Positions 42,165-53,240 of a DNA stretch of 64,000 bases are shown here, in pieces. The DNA is from Palaemon carinicauda. Taxonomy: Eukaryota > Arthropoda > Malacostraca > Decapoda > Palaemonidae. The first letter of the stretch is position 1; the number at the start of each line of letters is the position of its first letter. Both the position numbers and the translations under genes were made by a program. Below the pieces are notes generated by a model that saw only the letters and a program-made list of their open reading frames with translations, was not told where the DNA came from and did no database searches. Location of the stretch: positions 4,396,602 through 4,460,601 of the forward strand of contig NC_090735.1 in assembly GCF_036898095.1 (NCBI RefSeq), given 5' to 3'.

Positions 42165-42514
42165 TAGAAAGAGCAAGCCGAGGTAGATTAATAGCGCCCA
42201 AAACTATACCAGGAAAACTAAGGAAGGTACACAGGTTAATCCACTATGCCCCAGCATCGATAATGCAGCGACTATTTAATGCGCTGCCAGCTCATCAAAG
42301 AAACCTATTAGGAGTGAGCGTAGATGTGTTTAAGAATAAGCTCGATAAATACCTAAGATGCATCCCAGACCATCCAAGACTGGAAGATGCAAAAGACACC
42401 GGAAGATGCATTAGCAACTCTCTGGTGGATATATGAGGTGCCTCACACTGAGGGACCTGGGGGAACCCAAACATAAAATAAGGCAAGGTAAGGTAAGGTA
42501 AGGTAAGGTAAGGC
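42165..42514 (+). mobile_element. Non-LTR retrotransposon 3' end with an AAGGT-type tail
   Basis: The plus-strand frame reads as the C-terminus of a non-LTR ORF2: 'QRLFNALPAHQRNLLGVSVD' then 'FKNKLDKYLRCIPDHP', followed by a stop. It ends in a pentanucleotide repeat (AAGGT)n at about 42480-42514. Distinct from the TA-tailed and TAA-tailed families elsewhere in the window. A second (CT)n run follows at 42520-42539. Confidence 0.7.
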
Positions 42515-42539
42515 ACGAGCTCTCTCTCTCTCTCTCTCA

Positions 42540-43600
42540 TTCATATCAGGATATTAATCCCAAAGAGTATCCCTTGCAGTCTAGTAAGGATTAAGCACTG
42601 AAACAGCACTGAAACATTCCACCTTCCTCTGAATTGGGAGGGTACTATGACAATTCCCTACTACCACTATGTCGGTAGTATTTAAAATACTTGGCTCATG
42701 CACTCGTTAATCAAACCTAGGGGAAACAGTCTCAGGGTTAGATCCGTTACTCTCCCTTCTTATGGTGGAGAGTGAATTCCAAGGGAAACTTATTTCTTAG
42801 CCATAACAGGCCTATGGTGACAGGTCAGTGTGGGATTGCTCACCAGTAAACTGTGTAACAGCCATCACTGCATCTCCTTCCCCTAAGAGCCTTTCCTTCT
42901 ACCATATGTGATTCTGTGGTTCCTGAATAATAGTAGTAGTATGACGACTAAGAAAAATCTCAGTTAATCAGTATTCCAAGGTACTGTACTACGTCCTTTG
43001 CATGTGCCGAGATCAATTACAAGTGAATGCTGTATGTCACCCTAAGAAAAAAGTATCAGTCCACTCAGAAGTATAACTGTCATCTGTGAGCCAACCTACC
43101 TACAAGACTGGCAAAGACTGGCTATCGTGTGAAAAAGGACAGATACAGTAATCTCTTTTCATCCTGATAACACAAGCATGCGTAACTTTGCCTGGATGTC
43201 CAAAGTTGAACACCATCATTAAATAAAGTTTGATACCTTGACCTGAGCACACATTGGTTGAAGGGACTTGGTTAAAGGCAATGTTTATTGTCTTTTGTCA
43301 CAGTTTTTAGTGGAATCATTGTAGAGGTAAGATCAATCCAGACCAGCTAAATGGAAAATAATCTTTAGAAAGCAGATCGGAGCACTTACTCTATCCAAAT
43401 TTTCTGTAGATGCTCCAACCCCAGGGCTACAAAAATGTCTCATTTCACAGCCACAACACTCAAGGACTTAGAGAGGAGTGGTTTTCTGCCTTAGTCCATG
43501 TACTCCTAAAATCCACAGGACTCTTACAACCAACCATTGACACTATGATTCTATTACTCCGTTGAAATAAAACAATGGCCAGGTCCTACAGATTATGAGA
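42540..43600. other. No gene recognised
   Basis: Moderately AT-rich. Some phrases (such as 'CCTCTGAATTGGGAGGG') recall the repeat debris at 39060-40440, but not strongly enough to delimit. Confidence 0.4.
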
Positions 43601-44292
43601 CACCTAGCCTCTTTGTTCCACATACTTGATGTTTAACAAAGCATACTGGGGGTTCTCTTTCCTTATAATACAAATGCTCAAATTCCAGGAACAGTTAGTA
43701 GTAGGTTGTAAGTTGACCAAGGCACCAGCCACCCATCAAGATACTGCTAGAGTTATTGGGTCCTTTGACTGGCCAGACAGTACTACATTGGATCCCTTTC
43801 TCTGGTTACGGCTCGTTTCCTTTGCCTACACACAAATCGAAATCTGGCTTATTCTTAACACATTCTCCTCTGTCCTCGTACACCAGACAACTGGGAGATT
43901 ACTAAACAATTCTTCTTTGCTCAAGGAGTTAACTACTGAACTGTAATTGTTCAGAGGTTACTTTCCTCTTGGTAAGGGTAGAAGAGATTTTAGCTAGGGT
44001 AAGCAGCTCTTCTAAAAGGGCACTCCAGAATCACAACATTGTTCTCTAGTCTTGGGTAGTGCCATAGCCATTGTGCCATGGTATTTCACTGCTTGGGGTA
44101 GTTCTCTCTTGCTTGAGGGTAAACCCATTCACACTATTTCTAACTTATTTCTTTTCTTAATTATTCATTAATTCTCTTGTAGTAGTTAATTCATTTCCTC
44201 GTCTACTTTTCTCAATGGGTTATTTTTACCTGTTGGGAGCCTATGGGCTTTTAGTATCCTAGGGTTGTAGCTTAACTAGTAATAATAATAAA
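43601..44292 (+). mobile_element. Degenerate non-LTR or composite repeat ending in (TAA)n
   Basis: Ends in 'GTTGTAGCTTAACTAGTAA' then TAATAATAA, the plus-strand counterpart of the tail at 37835-37870. The upstream open frame 43626-43946 has no recognised domain. Boundaries are uncertain and no intact ORF2 is present. Confidence 0.5.
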
Positions 44293-45334
44293 CATACAAT
44301 TGGGAGGCAACCAATGAGCTGAGACCTGAACAGTCTCAATCCACATAAAGAAAAAAAAAATTATCTATGGCACCACTGGTGGACAGAGCACTGAGGCAGT
44401 ATTTTGAACCCCTCTGTCGAGTGCCTACTGATTCAGTACTGAGAAGAATGGAAAAAATGGCTCTTGTAAAACAACATCCGGGAACTAATGCATAAATATT
44501 TGGAAGTTCTTAATTTGTTCTAAAATCCAGCTAATGATTATGCCGTACAAAAAAAAACGAAGCCGCCCAAAGCGAATGTAAGCAATGCATGGGTAGTAAC
44601 CCAAAATCATTCTCTCAAAAATCAACAATGGACTTAAACAATGAAATATCCATATTCTAATAGAGCAATATGCAAGTTATTATCCCCAGCCCCTTTAGTC
44701 ATACAGAAAAAAAAAATGTCAAAATAGTCAGCACTAGTCCATTTCTCATGGTGAATTCCAGTTTCCTTAGAAATTAATATATCATATATTAACAAGTTCT
44801 TTGCACATTTGTGTTGCTTTATATTCAAGTTATTATTCTCTTGCCTCTAAGTTTAAAATAAAATATGGGCAAAGTAAAAAAAATTTAGCACTTCTTATAG
44901 GCAGAGCCAGTGTTGACAAGATATTTGACTATCATACAGGTTAAGTTGTGAATTTGTTAGTTGTGCTTTCAGTAAAGCTTTGATGTGCCAAGCTGTATAA
45001 TTCTTTAAATCACAATACTTAACATCGTACAGTTAAGATTTAATAACCGAGTTATGTTTTAAACAAGAATGTGTCATGTGGTAGGTTAAGTTAGGATAAA
45101 CCTCCCTAATCTGAATTAATCTGCAGCATTATATGTCAAGTTGGGATATATCTTAATTTCATTCTATCTCGACCTTTGCTAGTCACATTTGGTGGGGGAG
45201 GGTGTATTAGTCTGGCTAGGTAGCCTATATATGGTCAGCCTATAGGTCATTGTCCTGCTGTCTAGGGCAATGTCACTGTCCCTTGCCTCTGCCATTTGTG
45301 AGTTACCTTTAAACCTCTGTTCTAGCTACAGTGA
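44293..45334. other. AT-rich sequence, nothing recognised
   Basis: No gene or clear repeat seen before the D5 left boundary. Confidence 0.5.
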
Positions 45335-45720
45335 TACTCCCAGAGAATTGACCATAGGTCTCCAGAATTCTAACTCCTGGCGCGAGTATCCTTAAGAAAA
45401 TTCTTAAGGATATCGCATAATATCAGAGGATGTATTTCTTGATAAGACACATGGCAATCTTCATCCTGAATAGAGTTTTCGCTCTGAGGGGGAAGAGTGG
45501 CGAAAATGAAGGGGAGCCATCATCAAGGTTACCCGGTGGATCCCCTTCCTGTACTACTACAGGGCCATGCATGGCAACTCATTCCTTTTATAGTAGCGAA
45601 TTAAGCACGGTGTATCTCCCACTTGTTCTCGGTGTTTTGTTACTATTCCTGGATTTATCATGCATTCTCCAGCATCTTCATCCTCTGGAAAGTTGAGTAT
45701 CTAATTTTTCCTGTGTATCT

Positions 45721-46026
45721 CGAGTAGATAGGGTTAGAAACGAAGTGGTGAGGGAGAGAACGGGTGTAAGAAATGAGTTAGCGGCTAGAGTGGATATGAA
45801 TGTGTTGAGGTGGTTTGGCCATGCTGAGAGAATGGAAAATGGTTGTCTGCTAAAGAAGGTGATGAATGCAAGAGTTGATGGGAGAAGTACAAGAGGAAGG
45901 CCAAGGTTTGGGTGGATGGATGGTGTGAAGAAACCTCTGGGTGATAGGAGGATAGATGTGAGAGAGGCAAGAGAGCGTGCTAGAAATCGGAATGAATGGC
46001 GAGCGATTGTGACGCAGTTCCAGTAG
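45721..46026 (+). pseudogene. C-terminal fragment of a non-LTR retrotransposon ORF2
   Basis: Only the last ~100 residues remain, downstream of the RT palm. The Arg/Gly-Arg-Pro-rich segment and closing 'WRAIVTQFQ' are shared with the minus-strand copy at 35459-35677. The frame here is intact but the protein is a fragment. Confidence 0.75.
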
Positions 46027-46268
46027 GCCCTGCTGCTTCCTACGGTGCCTTAGATGACCGCGGAGGTAGCAGTAGTAGGGGATTCAGCATTATGAAGCTT
46101 CATCTGTGGTGGATAATGTGGGAGGTTGGGCTGTGGCACCCTAGCAGTACCAGCTGAACTCGGTTGAGTCCCTGGTTAGGCTGAAGGAACGTAGAGAGTA
46201 GAGGTCCCCTTTTTGTTTTGTTTCATTGTTGGTGTCGGCTAACCCCCCAAAATTGGGGGAAGTGCCTG

Positions 46269-46270
<2 letters not shown>

Positions 46271-46313
<43 letters not shown>
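46271..46313. repeat. (TA)n microsatellite at the non-LTR tail
   Basis: Uninterrupted TA run. It forms the 3' tail of the retrotransposon copy. Confidence 0.95.
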
Positions 46314-46315
<2 letters not shown>

Positions 46316-46319
<4 letters not shown>

Positions 46320-48199
46320 TAACTCCCTTCTCAGTTAAATTAGCATAATTTAGATGTTTATCGGACCATAGCCGTTCACCGGAGGCGCCATTTTGGACGC
46401 TGTCGTACACCATAAATGCTTTATTTAGTCAGTAGTACGACGTTCCCAGTATTTAGCTTTAATGAATTATAGCTATTTAGGCAAATTATACTAGTGAAGA
46501 TAAGATCATGCACATATATTTCCTCTTCTGTGAAATGTTTCGATCGTATACGATAGGGTCTCGGTAACGTAGCGGAGACCCCGACTCGCGTTGGGCTAGC
46601 CTAATGCGTTTTAGTATACTTTCGTACATTATTCCCGTTTACCCTCTTGTATGGTTTTATCAATTCAGTCGAAGATAGCATATCTCCTAGAATTACTAAT
46701 ATAATTCGATACTCGTCTCTTTTAGAAATTTAAGGGTAAACCCTACCTTCCCTCCGAGTGCCGCCATTAGGCGACAACCCTATCTTGGTCTTGCCATAGA
46801 GTAGTGTACTACGGCTCGACTAGGCTAGTGTTTCTGTCTTCCCTCTTTGCCGGTGAGTATCCCGGCTTTGAATTACAACAGTAACTCAGAGTATTTAGTC
46901 ATGTTGTCGGCAACTCTACTGACGGGGGACTAGTCATTCCCCTGCCGGTTCACAGTTGCAGGCATAGGAAGTCCGGCTTCCCTAGCCCACAACCGAAAGT
47001 GGTAGTACAATTGCCGCCACCTTCTCCCTTGTGGTCTAGAAGACATGTCTTATATCCGGCAAGGTCCTAGGCTGAGTAATCGTTATTCCTCTGCTGCCCA
47101 AGACGGCACCGGTATAGAAAATATGTTTCAGTGTTTGTGACCGATAGTAGGAGGCAGATGTGCCGCCTTCTTTCGACACAAAATATAAGACCCTTTTCCC
47201 TTCCCCTTTCTGTCCTTTAGTGATGGCCTAGCCGTCACAACATCTTTGGCCGGTATTCTACATCTCCCCCCTTGCCGGGTGGATTGCGATGTTGGCCGGG
47301 CTCCTACAAAGGCGGCTTTATTGCCGCTTCGACCTACTGTACCCCCTAACAGAAGCAAGGCTTCGGGAAAGGTTGTGCCGGCCATGACAGCTGCCGGTGG
47401 GAGACCCTTATAACTTTGAGTATTCTTCAGTCCTCTCTTGGACTGCCATCCACAAGCCCTGGAACCGGCAGAGCAGCCGGCAACAGATACTGTGGCTGGA
47501 TGGAAGCTAGAATGATTACATTCCCCCCTTCCATTTGAATTCTCATTCTGGAAGAAGGCAGTAGGGACAGTAGTCCCTACAACCCTAGTTATTGTACTAA
47601 ACTATAATAATACGGTAGCCCATCTCTACATGCTTTCTATCTATCGGCTAGTGCCATCAGGTTCTAGTCTAGCCGGCAGCAAGCCGGCAGAACTACAGTA
47701 CAAGATTAAACAGTAGCCAGTATTTCTGCAGTATAGTACATACTACAGTTAGAAAACTATAGTATATAATATACAGTAGTATACTTTTTCCAACATATTC
47801 TCTGTGTCCTTTAACAGTCCATTGTTGAGACCACTAATAATGTTGAAGTGAAGTATTCCTTCAATATCCTGATGAGCCATAGGTCATCAGAACATAATAT
47901 CCTTACCCTACAATATTAATATTCCATTATGGAAGTGTTAGTGCTAGTATACACTAACTTTAGCTCTAGAATTTAAGAGCTCTTCCACCCTAGATTTCCC
48001 CAATAAGGAAATTCTAAATAATATTGAGGGAGGTCACAGCAATTGCCTGGACAGGAGACACACATGTCTTTCCTATTTCCTTTCTAGCTTACTATCCTAA
48101 GCTATAATGATAATAGTAAGTGCTATTTTAATGCATGAATTTAATTTATCAGTGTGATAAATTACCCCATACTCATTTTGCTTTTTTCTTTCCTTACAG
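46316..48199 (+). other. D5 leader, rich in GCCGG motifs, ending in a splice-acceptor-like site
   Basis: No gene. Corresponds to the D4 leader (50944-53231). GCCGG/CCGGC words are dense between about 46850 and 47700. It ends with the polypyrimidine run 'TTTTTTCTTTCCTTACAG' immediately before the gag frame, at the same place as in D4. Confidence 0.6.
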
Positions 48200-48208
48200 G
48201 AGGCCAAG

Positions 48209-49280
48209 GTGAAGTGTGAGGTGATCTTCTGTAACCACAAGAGTAAGAACTTTTGTGGTCACACCATGTGCAGGTCTCATGCCCCCTGCTCCATCGCAAC
48301 TGAAACCTTGAGATATTGGGATCCCAAGGATTGCAACGTCTGCTCAGCCTTGATGACCGAGGGTTTCGGTAATCCCAAGACGGCGGAGTCGAGGGATATT
48401 GCGAGGGAGACGCTTAGGAAGTGGGTACCAGGGTTCCAAAAGAACTCTACAGGACCGTACCTACCAAGCGAGATGATGAGAAGCCTGCTGATGCCGTCGT
48501 ACCTCAGGCACGACCCGGACCTCCTTGCATACAACTTGCAATAGAGGCCGATATCAACGAGGCTTTACAAGGCATGGACATCCATCAGGAGAGGATGTCA
48601 GAAGTGTCCTCGGACACCGAAAAGGGTCTCCATCAGACCCTGAAGAAGAGGTGGCCCAACCACCTGGAGAAGATCTCGAGTCGACAGAAGCGGAGGACCC
48701 TCTTCTGTCTGTGTCGGCATTTCAGCCTGTGCCGTCAACTTCTTTGGCTCCAACCCCTCAACTAGACCCGCTGGACCAAGCGGTTGTGGCCCAGATCCAG
48801 CAACTAGTTGACTCTCTACGTAAGGAAAACGTAGATATGAGGAAGAAATTCCGGGAAGCAACCCGCGTAGTTGCTTCTCGTGGGTCACACAAGCGACCCA
48901 AAGTGTCTGACCTGCCACCATGCTCCGAAACCAATCCCTGGAGGTATGCAGAGTTCATGCCGATGATGAATGGGAAACTACATTTCGGAGAAGATGGGGG
49001 CCATCCCCCTGGACGACATTCAATTCTGGCCAAACCTTTCGGCTTACCCGGAATGTTTCATCCGGCTGAAGAGTGAGCCGGCATCTAAGGAAGAGACGGA
49101 ACTCAAGGAAGTCATGGTTTTCGACCACGACATGGCACAGGCTCTCTTGACGAGTAGCCTGAAGAAGGCAGGATATACCAACTCCAAAGTTTCTGCGTTG
49201 AGCAACAAGCACCCTACCTTTCTTGTTCCTTCATCCAGAACTTTCCCCTTCTCGTCAAAAGCTCTCCACAGTGTGCTTAA
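48209..49280 (+). pseudogene. gag: D5 gag, first part, frameshifted and interrupted by the piggyBac-like element
   Basis: Aligns to the D4 Gag N-terminus: 'CEVIFCNHKSKNFCGHTMC' with the same Cys/His spacing, then 'EWLRKWV'-type sequence present as 'TLRKWVPGFQKNSTGPYLP'. The ATG of D4 is GTG here. Later blocks ('SDLPPCSETNPWRYAEF', 'LKSEPASKEETELKE', 'KVSALSNKHPTF') fall in different frames (breaks near 48500 and 48980). The coding sequence stops at the TTAA 49277-49280 and continues at 61222. Confidence 0.8.
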
Positions 49281-49297
49281 CCCTGGATAGGTACGGT
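49281..49297 (+). repeat. piggyBac-like left terminal inverted repeat
   Basis: Perfect match to the complement of 61201-61217. The adjoining TTAA is the target duplication. Confidence 0.92.
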
Positions 49298-49639
49298 GGG
49301 TCGTTTGCGACCCCGAGCGTCAAAAAAAAACAGGTTTTTCTCACGTGACTCACCCCTGTGACTGAATTTGTGGGTGATCGACCTGCAGGAGGTGTCTCCC
49401 CTACACGCTCTAGTAGTGTCCAGATGTGCATTGCTGTAGCTGTACTCCTTCCCCGATTTCTGAGACGCGTCGGGGTCGTTCGCGTCCGAGTTTACCCTTC
49501 TGAGGTAGTTTGCATAATTATCAAAGTTATTACGTATTATGAAATTGTCGTAGAATGGTGCAACTTGTATAGGTTATCAGTTGTGGAAAGTCTTGGTGGA
49601 TTGTTTGGCTACCATGTGCATGTTTTTTTTTTTAGTTAA

Positions 49640-50586
49640 AATGTCGTTCATCACCACGAGGACCATTTTACCGCGAGTGCCCCTTTTTCATTTTTTTTCA
49701 TTTTTTTGCCAAGTCATTTTTCCGTAAGATATTGCCAAATAGTGTCGTAAAACTTTTGCTTGTTTAGTGTTGGAAAGTGTGTCTAGATGATCTGGCTACC
49801 CATGCATGACTTTGTTTTTGTCAGATACGACGTAGTTATTGGTATATTGGGTATTTAACTGCGGTTACCAATTTCTGTTTTTTTTTCAATATTTGTAAAA
49901 ATTACTACGTAGTAAGGAATTGCCGTATATTATTCATTTTTTTTCATGTTTATGTGTTAGAAAGTGTGCCTTGATGGTTGGGCTAACACGTGCATGTCTT
50001 TTTTTTTATCTGAGATGTCGTATATTAGAATGTCGGGCATTTTACCGCGAGTGTCCCTTTTTAATTTTTTTTAATTTTTTTGCCAAGTCATTTTTCCGTA
50101 AGATATTGCGAAATAGTGTCGTAAAACTTTTGTTTTTTTAATGTTGGAAAGTGTGTCTAGATGATCTGGCTACCCATGCGTGATTTTGTTTTTGTCAGAT
50201 ACGACGTAGTTATTGGTATATTGGGTATTTAACTGCGGTTGCCAATTTCTGTTTTTTTTTTCAATATTTGTAAAAATTTACTACGTAGTAAGGAATTGCC
50301 GTATATTATTGATTTTTTTTTCATGTTCATGTGTTAGAAAGTGTGCCTTGATGGTTGGGCTAACACGTGCATGTCTTTTTTTTTTATCTGAGATGCCGTA
50401 TATTAGAATGTTGGGCATTTTTCCGCGAGTGCCCCTTTTTATTTGTTTTGCATTTTTTTGCTTAGTCATGTTACCGTAAGGAATTGGCAAGTAGTGTCGC
50501 AAAACTTAATTTTTATAGTGTTGGAAAGTGTTTCTAGATGATCTGGCTACCCATGCCTATTTTTTTTTTAGCCAGATATGGCGTAT
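49640..50586. repeat. ~375-bp tandem repeats inside the piggyBac-like element, left part
   Basis: The landmark 'CCGCGAGTG' recurs at about 49672, 50045 and 50422. Accompanying blocks 'GATCTGGCTACCCATGC' and 'TACGTAGTAAGGAATTGCCG' also recur. The array is cut by D4 at 50586. Confidence 0.88.
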
Positions 50587-50598
50587 TTTTGGGCTCAA

Positions 50599-50943
50599 GC
50601 CATGGCGTCCTGATGGAAGGTTCCTGTTTGGTAGCTTCCTTGGGTATAAGACTACTAAGATATTCCCAGAGAATTTAACCACAGGTTATCACAGAATTCT
50701 AACTTCTGGAGCGAGTATCTCAAAGGTTTCCCTTTAAGACATCGTAATACAACAGGGGACACGCATGTCTGAACGTGCCACATAGCTATCTCCACCCCGA
50801 ACAGAGTTAATGCTTCGGTGTGTAAGGGCTGAGAATAGCTGGGAGCCGTTCCACAGCTAATCTCACTCGTGGCTACTACTGATACTCGAGACGTAAACAA
50901 ACGGACGCCATTGCTCTAATGACGTCACGCGCGTCTTCATCCT
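50599..50943 (+). repeat. D4 left inverted terminal repeat
   Basis: Inverted copy of 58961-59311, essentially identical where compared. It contains an 81-codon open frame on the minus strand that recurs on the plus strand in the right repeat purely because of the repeat. Confidence 0.9.
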
Positions 50944-53231
50944 TTGTTTAGTAGCTGCCCTACTTAGACGGATTTTCCCTTGTGTTAACTTTATCGCTTT
51001 GCATCTTCGCTATGTCGTTACCTTCAGCCTCGCCTTCTTCTGGAAAGTTGAGTACAAGGTTCCAGTATTGTTTAATTAAGCTCTGGCCGTAAAGTAAATA
51101 TTATTTCGCGAAATAATTGATGTTTTGTGGCAGAGCTGTGCCTCTACCAGACCCGCCATTTTATGGCGTCGTTGTTGTTTTGCATGTCTTATTTAGTTAG
51201 CCACAACAACGCTTCCGGCATTATATACTAATCGAATACATTAGTTTATTTAGTCTTCATAGCTAGGAACTTTTATATCGTGTTTAGACGCTTTTTATCG
51301 GTCATCGATTGACCTCATACCAGTCGGCTACTATAGCCCCCAGGCCAGGAGCCTACATACAAGTGTTCATGCATGATTTATTAGTGATCCTAGACTAAGT
51401 TATGAAGATAGTGGCATTATTATTTTACAATACTTTTGACTAGTGATGCAAATGTTTTCGCCTTCAGGAACCATATAGGGGATAGGCTAGTCAGTGATTC
51501 TTTCTAGCCTAACCTAACCTTAGGACCCCTATATGCTTCCTTCATCCCCTGCCTTGGCACTCCCTCTATTTAGCCTTGATCCCTTTTCTGAGTAAAGGGA
51601 TTAATTGTCTAATAGAGTATTTATATCGCCTCTCAGTCCTCCCTAAAGGAATGAACCCCCTTTAGGATTGCGTCTGAGAGTGAGGTTAGGCTAGCCTACC
51701 TCTATGGCTAGGATAGTCTATGACTTTCCTGCGATAGCGATACGTCTTCTTCCTTGCCTAGTTCAGGACTTTTAGCCCTGATCTAGGTCGGGTTAGGAAG
51801 GTTTCTCTGTTCCATGCTGAAACTGTACTCTTGCACCGTTTTAGCCGATCAGCCTAATCTTAGGTTAGGGAGTGTCCTCCCTTCCCTTTGTGGCCGCTCT
51901 GGTACAGAAACCCTTCCTGGGAAGACCTCTCTCTTCTCCCTCCCCACCTATCTCTTGTATAGCCTAGCCTATGCTTAGGTTAGTTTATACTCATCTGTCC
52001 CCTGTCCTACAAATCCTCCTTAGGGTGGATGAGTAGGGCTACCCGAGCTTCCCTGTGCTGTCCGCTCTGGTACATATACCTTCATAGTGTCCTATAAGGT
52101 TAGTTACTAGTGTAGCTCTGCATAGGGGAGTCTCCCCCCCTCTTGGGTGTTCCCTAGTCCTCCCTTGGGCTACCTGCTCCCGGTCCCTAGTGACCCCTGC
52201 TTATGGATGCTAGAGCCTGTCTCTATCATGGGTACACCCCCTCAGGGAGGGGGAGGGATGTCTGGAACCCTGACGGTACTTCCTGCATCCTTTCCCCCCT
52301 CCCCCTGTCTCTCTATCTATCCGGGTGCCGGTCTCTTGCCGCCTCTACTGTCGGCAATACCTGCCTCCCTCTTGGTGACTTCCCTACCCTTGCCGCCAGC
52401 CCCCCGTGTACCGAGGGACTGCCGGCTGCCGCCGGCTACTACCGGCGGCTCTCCTACTCCTATCTAATCGTCCGCTTGCCGGTCGATCTCCGGAGTGCCG
52501 GCATATACTGCCGGCAACCCGATACTACCTGTACCATCCTTACCCCAGTCACCAATCCGGCATCCTCCGGCTGCCGGAGCCGCCGCTCCCTGCCGGCGTG
52601 CCGCCGTTGTGCCGGCGGCCGCCATCCTGGTATCTAACTGACTTTGAAAATTGTCTGTTCTAGTGCCAGAATCTACGCTGGAGCGAGCTCCGGCGTGCCG
52701 GCGGCTTGCCGGATGCCCCGGAGGCGTCAAGAATACTTGCACCCCCTCTCTGTAGCTATCATAAGACTAAGATAGCCCTACATTGCAAATAGATAAGCTG
52801 CTTTGCCTTTAAGATCAGTACCTAGTACTGCTCTATTAGTGATCATGCTGTCTCTTTGCATTCTTCTATTTCCAGCATGCTATGTGCATCTTAGCGCGGC
52901 TGGTTGCCAGAAGCAGTTACCCTTAATGAGGCCTTCTGGCTCTTAACTGGGAACCGAATGAATTCGATCCCAACCTTGTCCTTGGCTTTCCATGGAGTTC
53001 CAATATAATGGGAATCCTAGGAAACTATATCCAATGATCTCGGTCATTTGGATTATCCCAGGACCAAGCCTATGGTAACCAGCCGGGCGAGATGCATGGA
53101 GCGTGTTCTCCTTTACTGTTTCATTCTCTATGCATCACACCTTCTTTAAGTTAAAATTAATGATTAATATTAACTTAGTTTAAGAGCCATTCCTATGACT
53201 CCCCCATACTCATTTTCTCTTTCTTCCACAG
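50944..53231 (+). other. D4 5' leader, including a GCCGG-rich block and splice-acceptor-like end
   Basis: 2.3 kb without a credible gene. A short ATG frame at 51013 runs into 'TCTGGAAAGTTGAGTAC', conserved in D5 and containing a donor-like GTTGAGT. At 52325-52720 GCCGG/CCGGC words are extremely dense. The leader ends in 'CATTTTCTCTTTCTTCCACAG', conserved in position with D5. A spliced leader joining ~51046 to 53232 is plausible, but the short ATG frame does not join gag in phase. Confidence 0.5.
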
Positions 53232-53240
53232 GAGGAGCAG

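Larger units (their letters stand above)
45711..46315 (+). mobile_element. Non-LTR retrotransposon 3' end with (TA)n tail, inserted in the D5 leader
   Basis: The open frame through 46026 ends with the family's conserved ORF2 tail ('NVLRWFGHAERMENGCLLK', 'NARVDGRSTRGRPRFGWMDG', 'ARERARNRNEWRAIVTQF'), followed by a ~240-bp 3' UTR containing 'CCCCCCAAAATTGGGGGAAG' and a pure (TA)n run at 46271-46313. 5'-truncated copy. D5-like sequence resumes after it. Confidence 0.85.

Noticed and set aside
49281..50586. Possible piggyBac transposase
   Set aside because: Open frames are short, lie in the tandem units, and show no DDD-type motifs. The element is called non-autonomous.
50655..50900. 81-codon open frame on the minus strand, repeated identically on the plus strand at 59004-59249
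   Set aside because: Both lie in the D4 inverted terminal repeats. The identity is due to the repeat, and the translation has no motif.
52147..52742. Several overlapping Pro/Gly/Arg-rich frames in the D4 leader
   Set aside because: GC-rich leader with stop-poor composition in all frames; not conserved with D5 and no domain seen.
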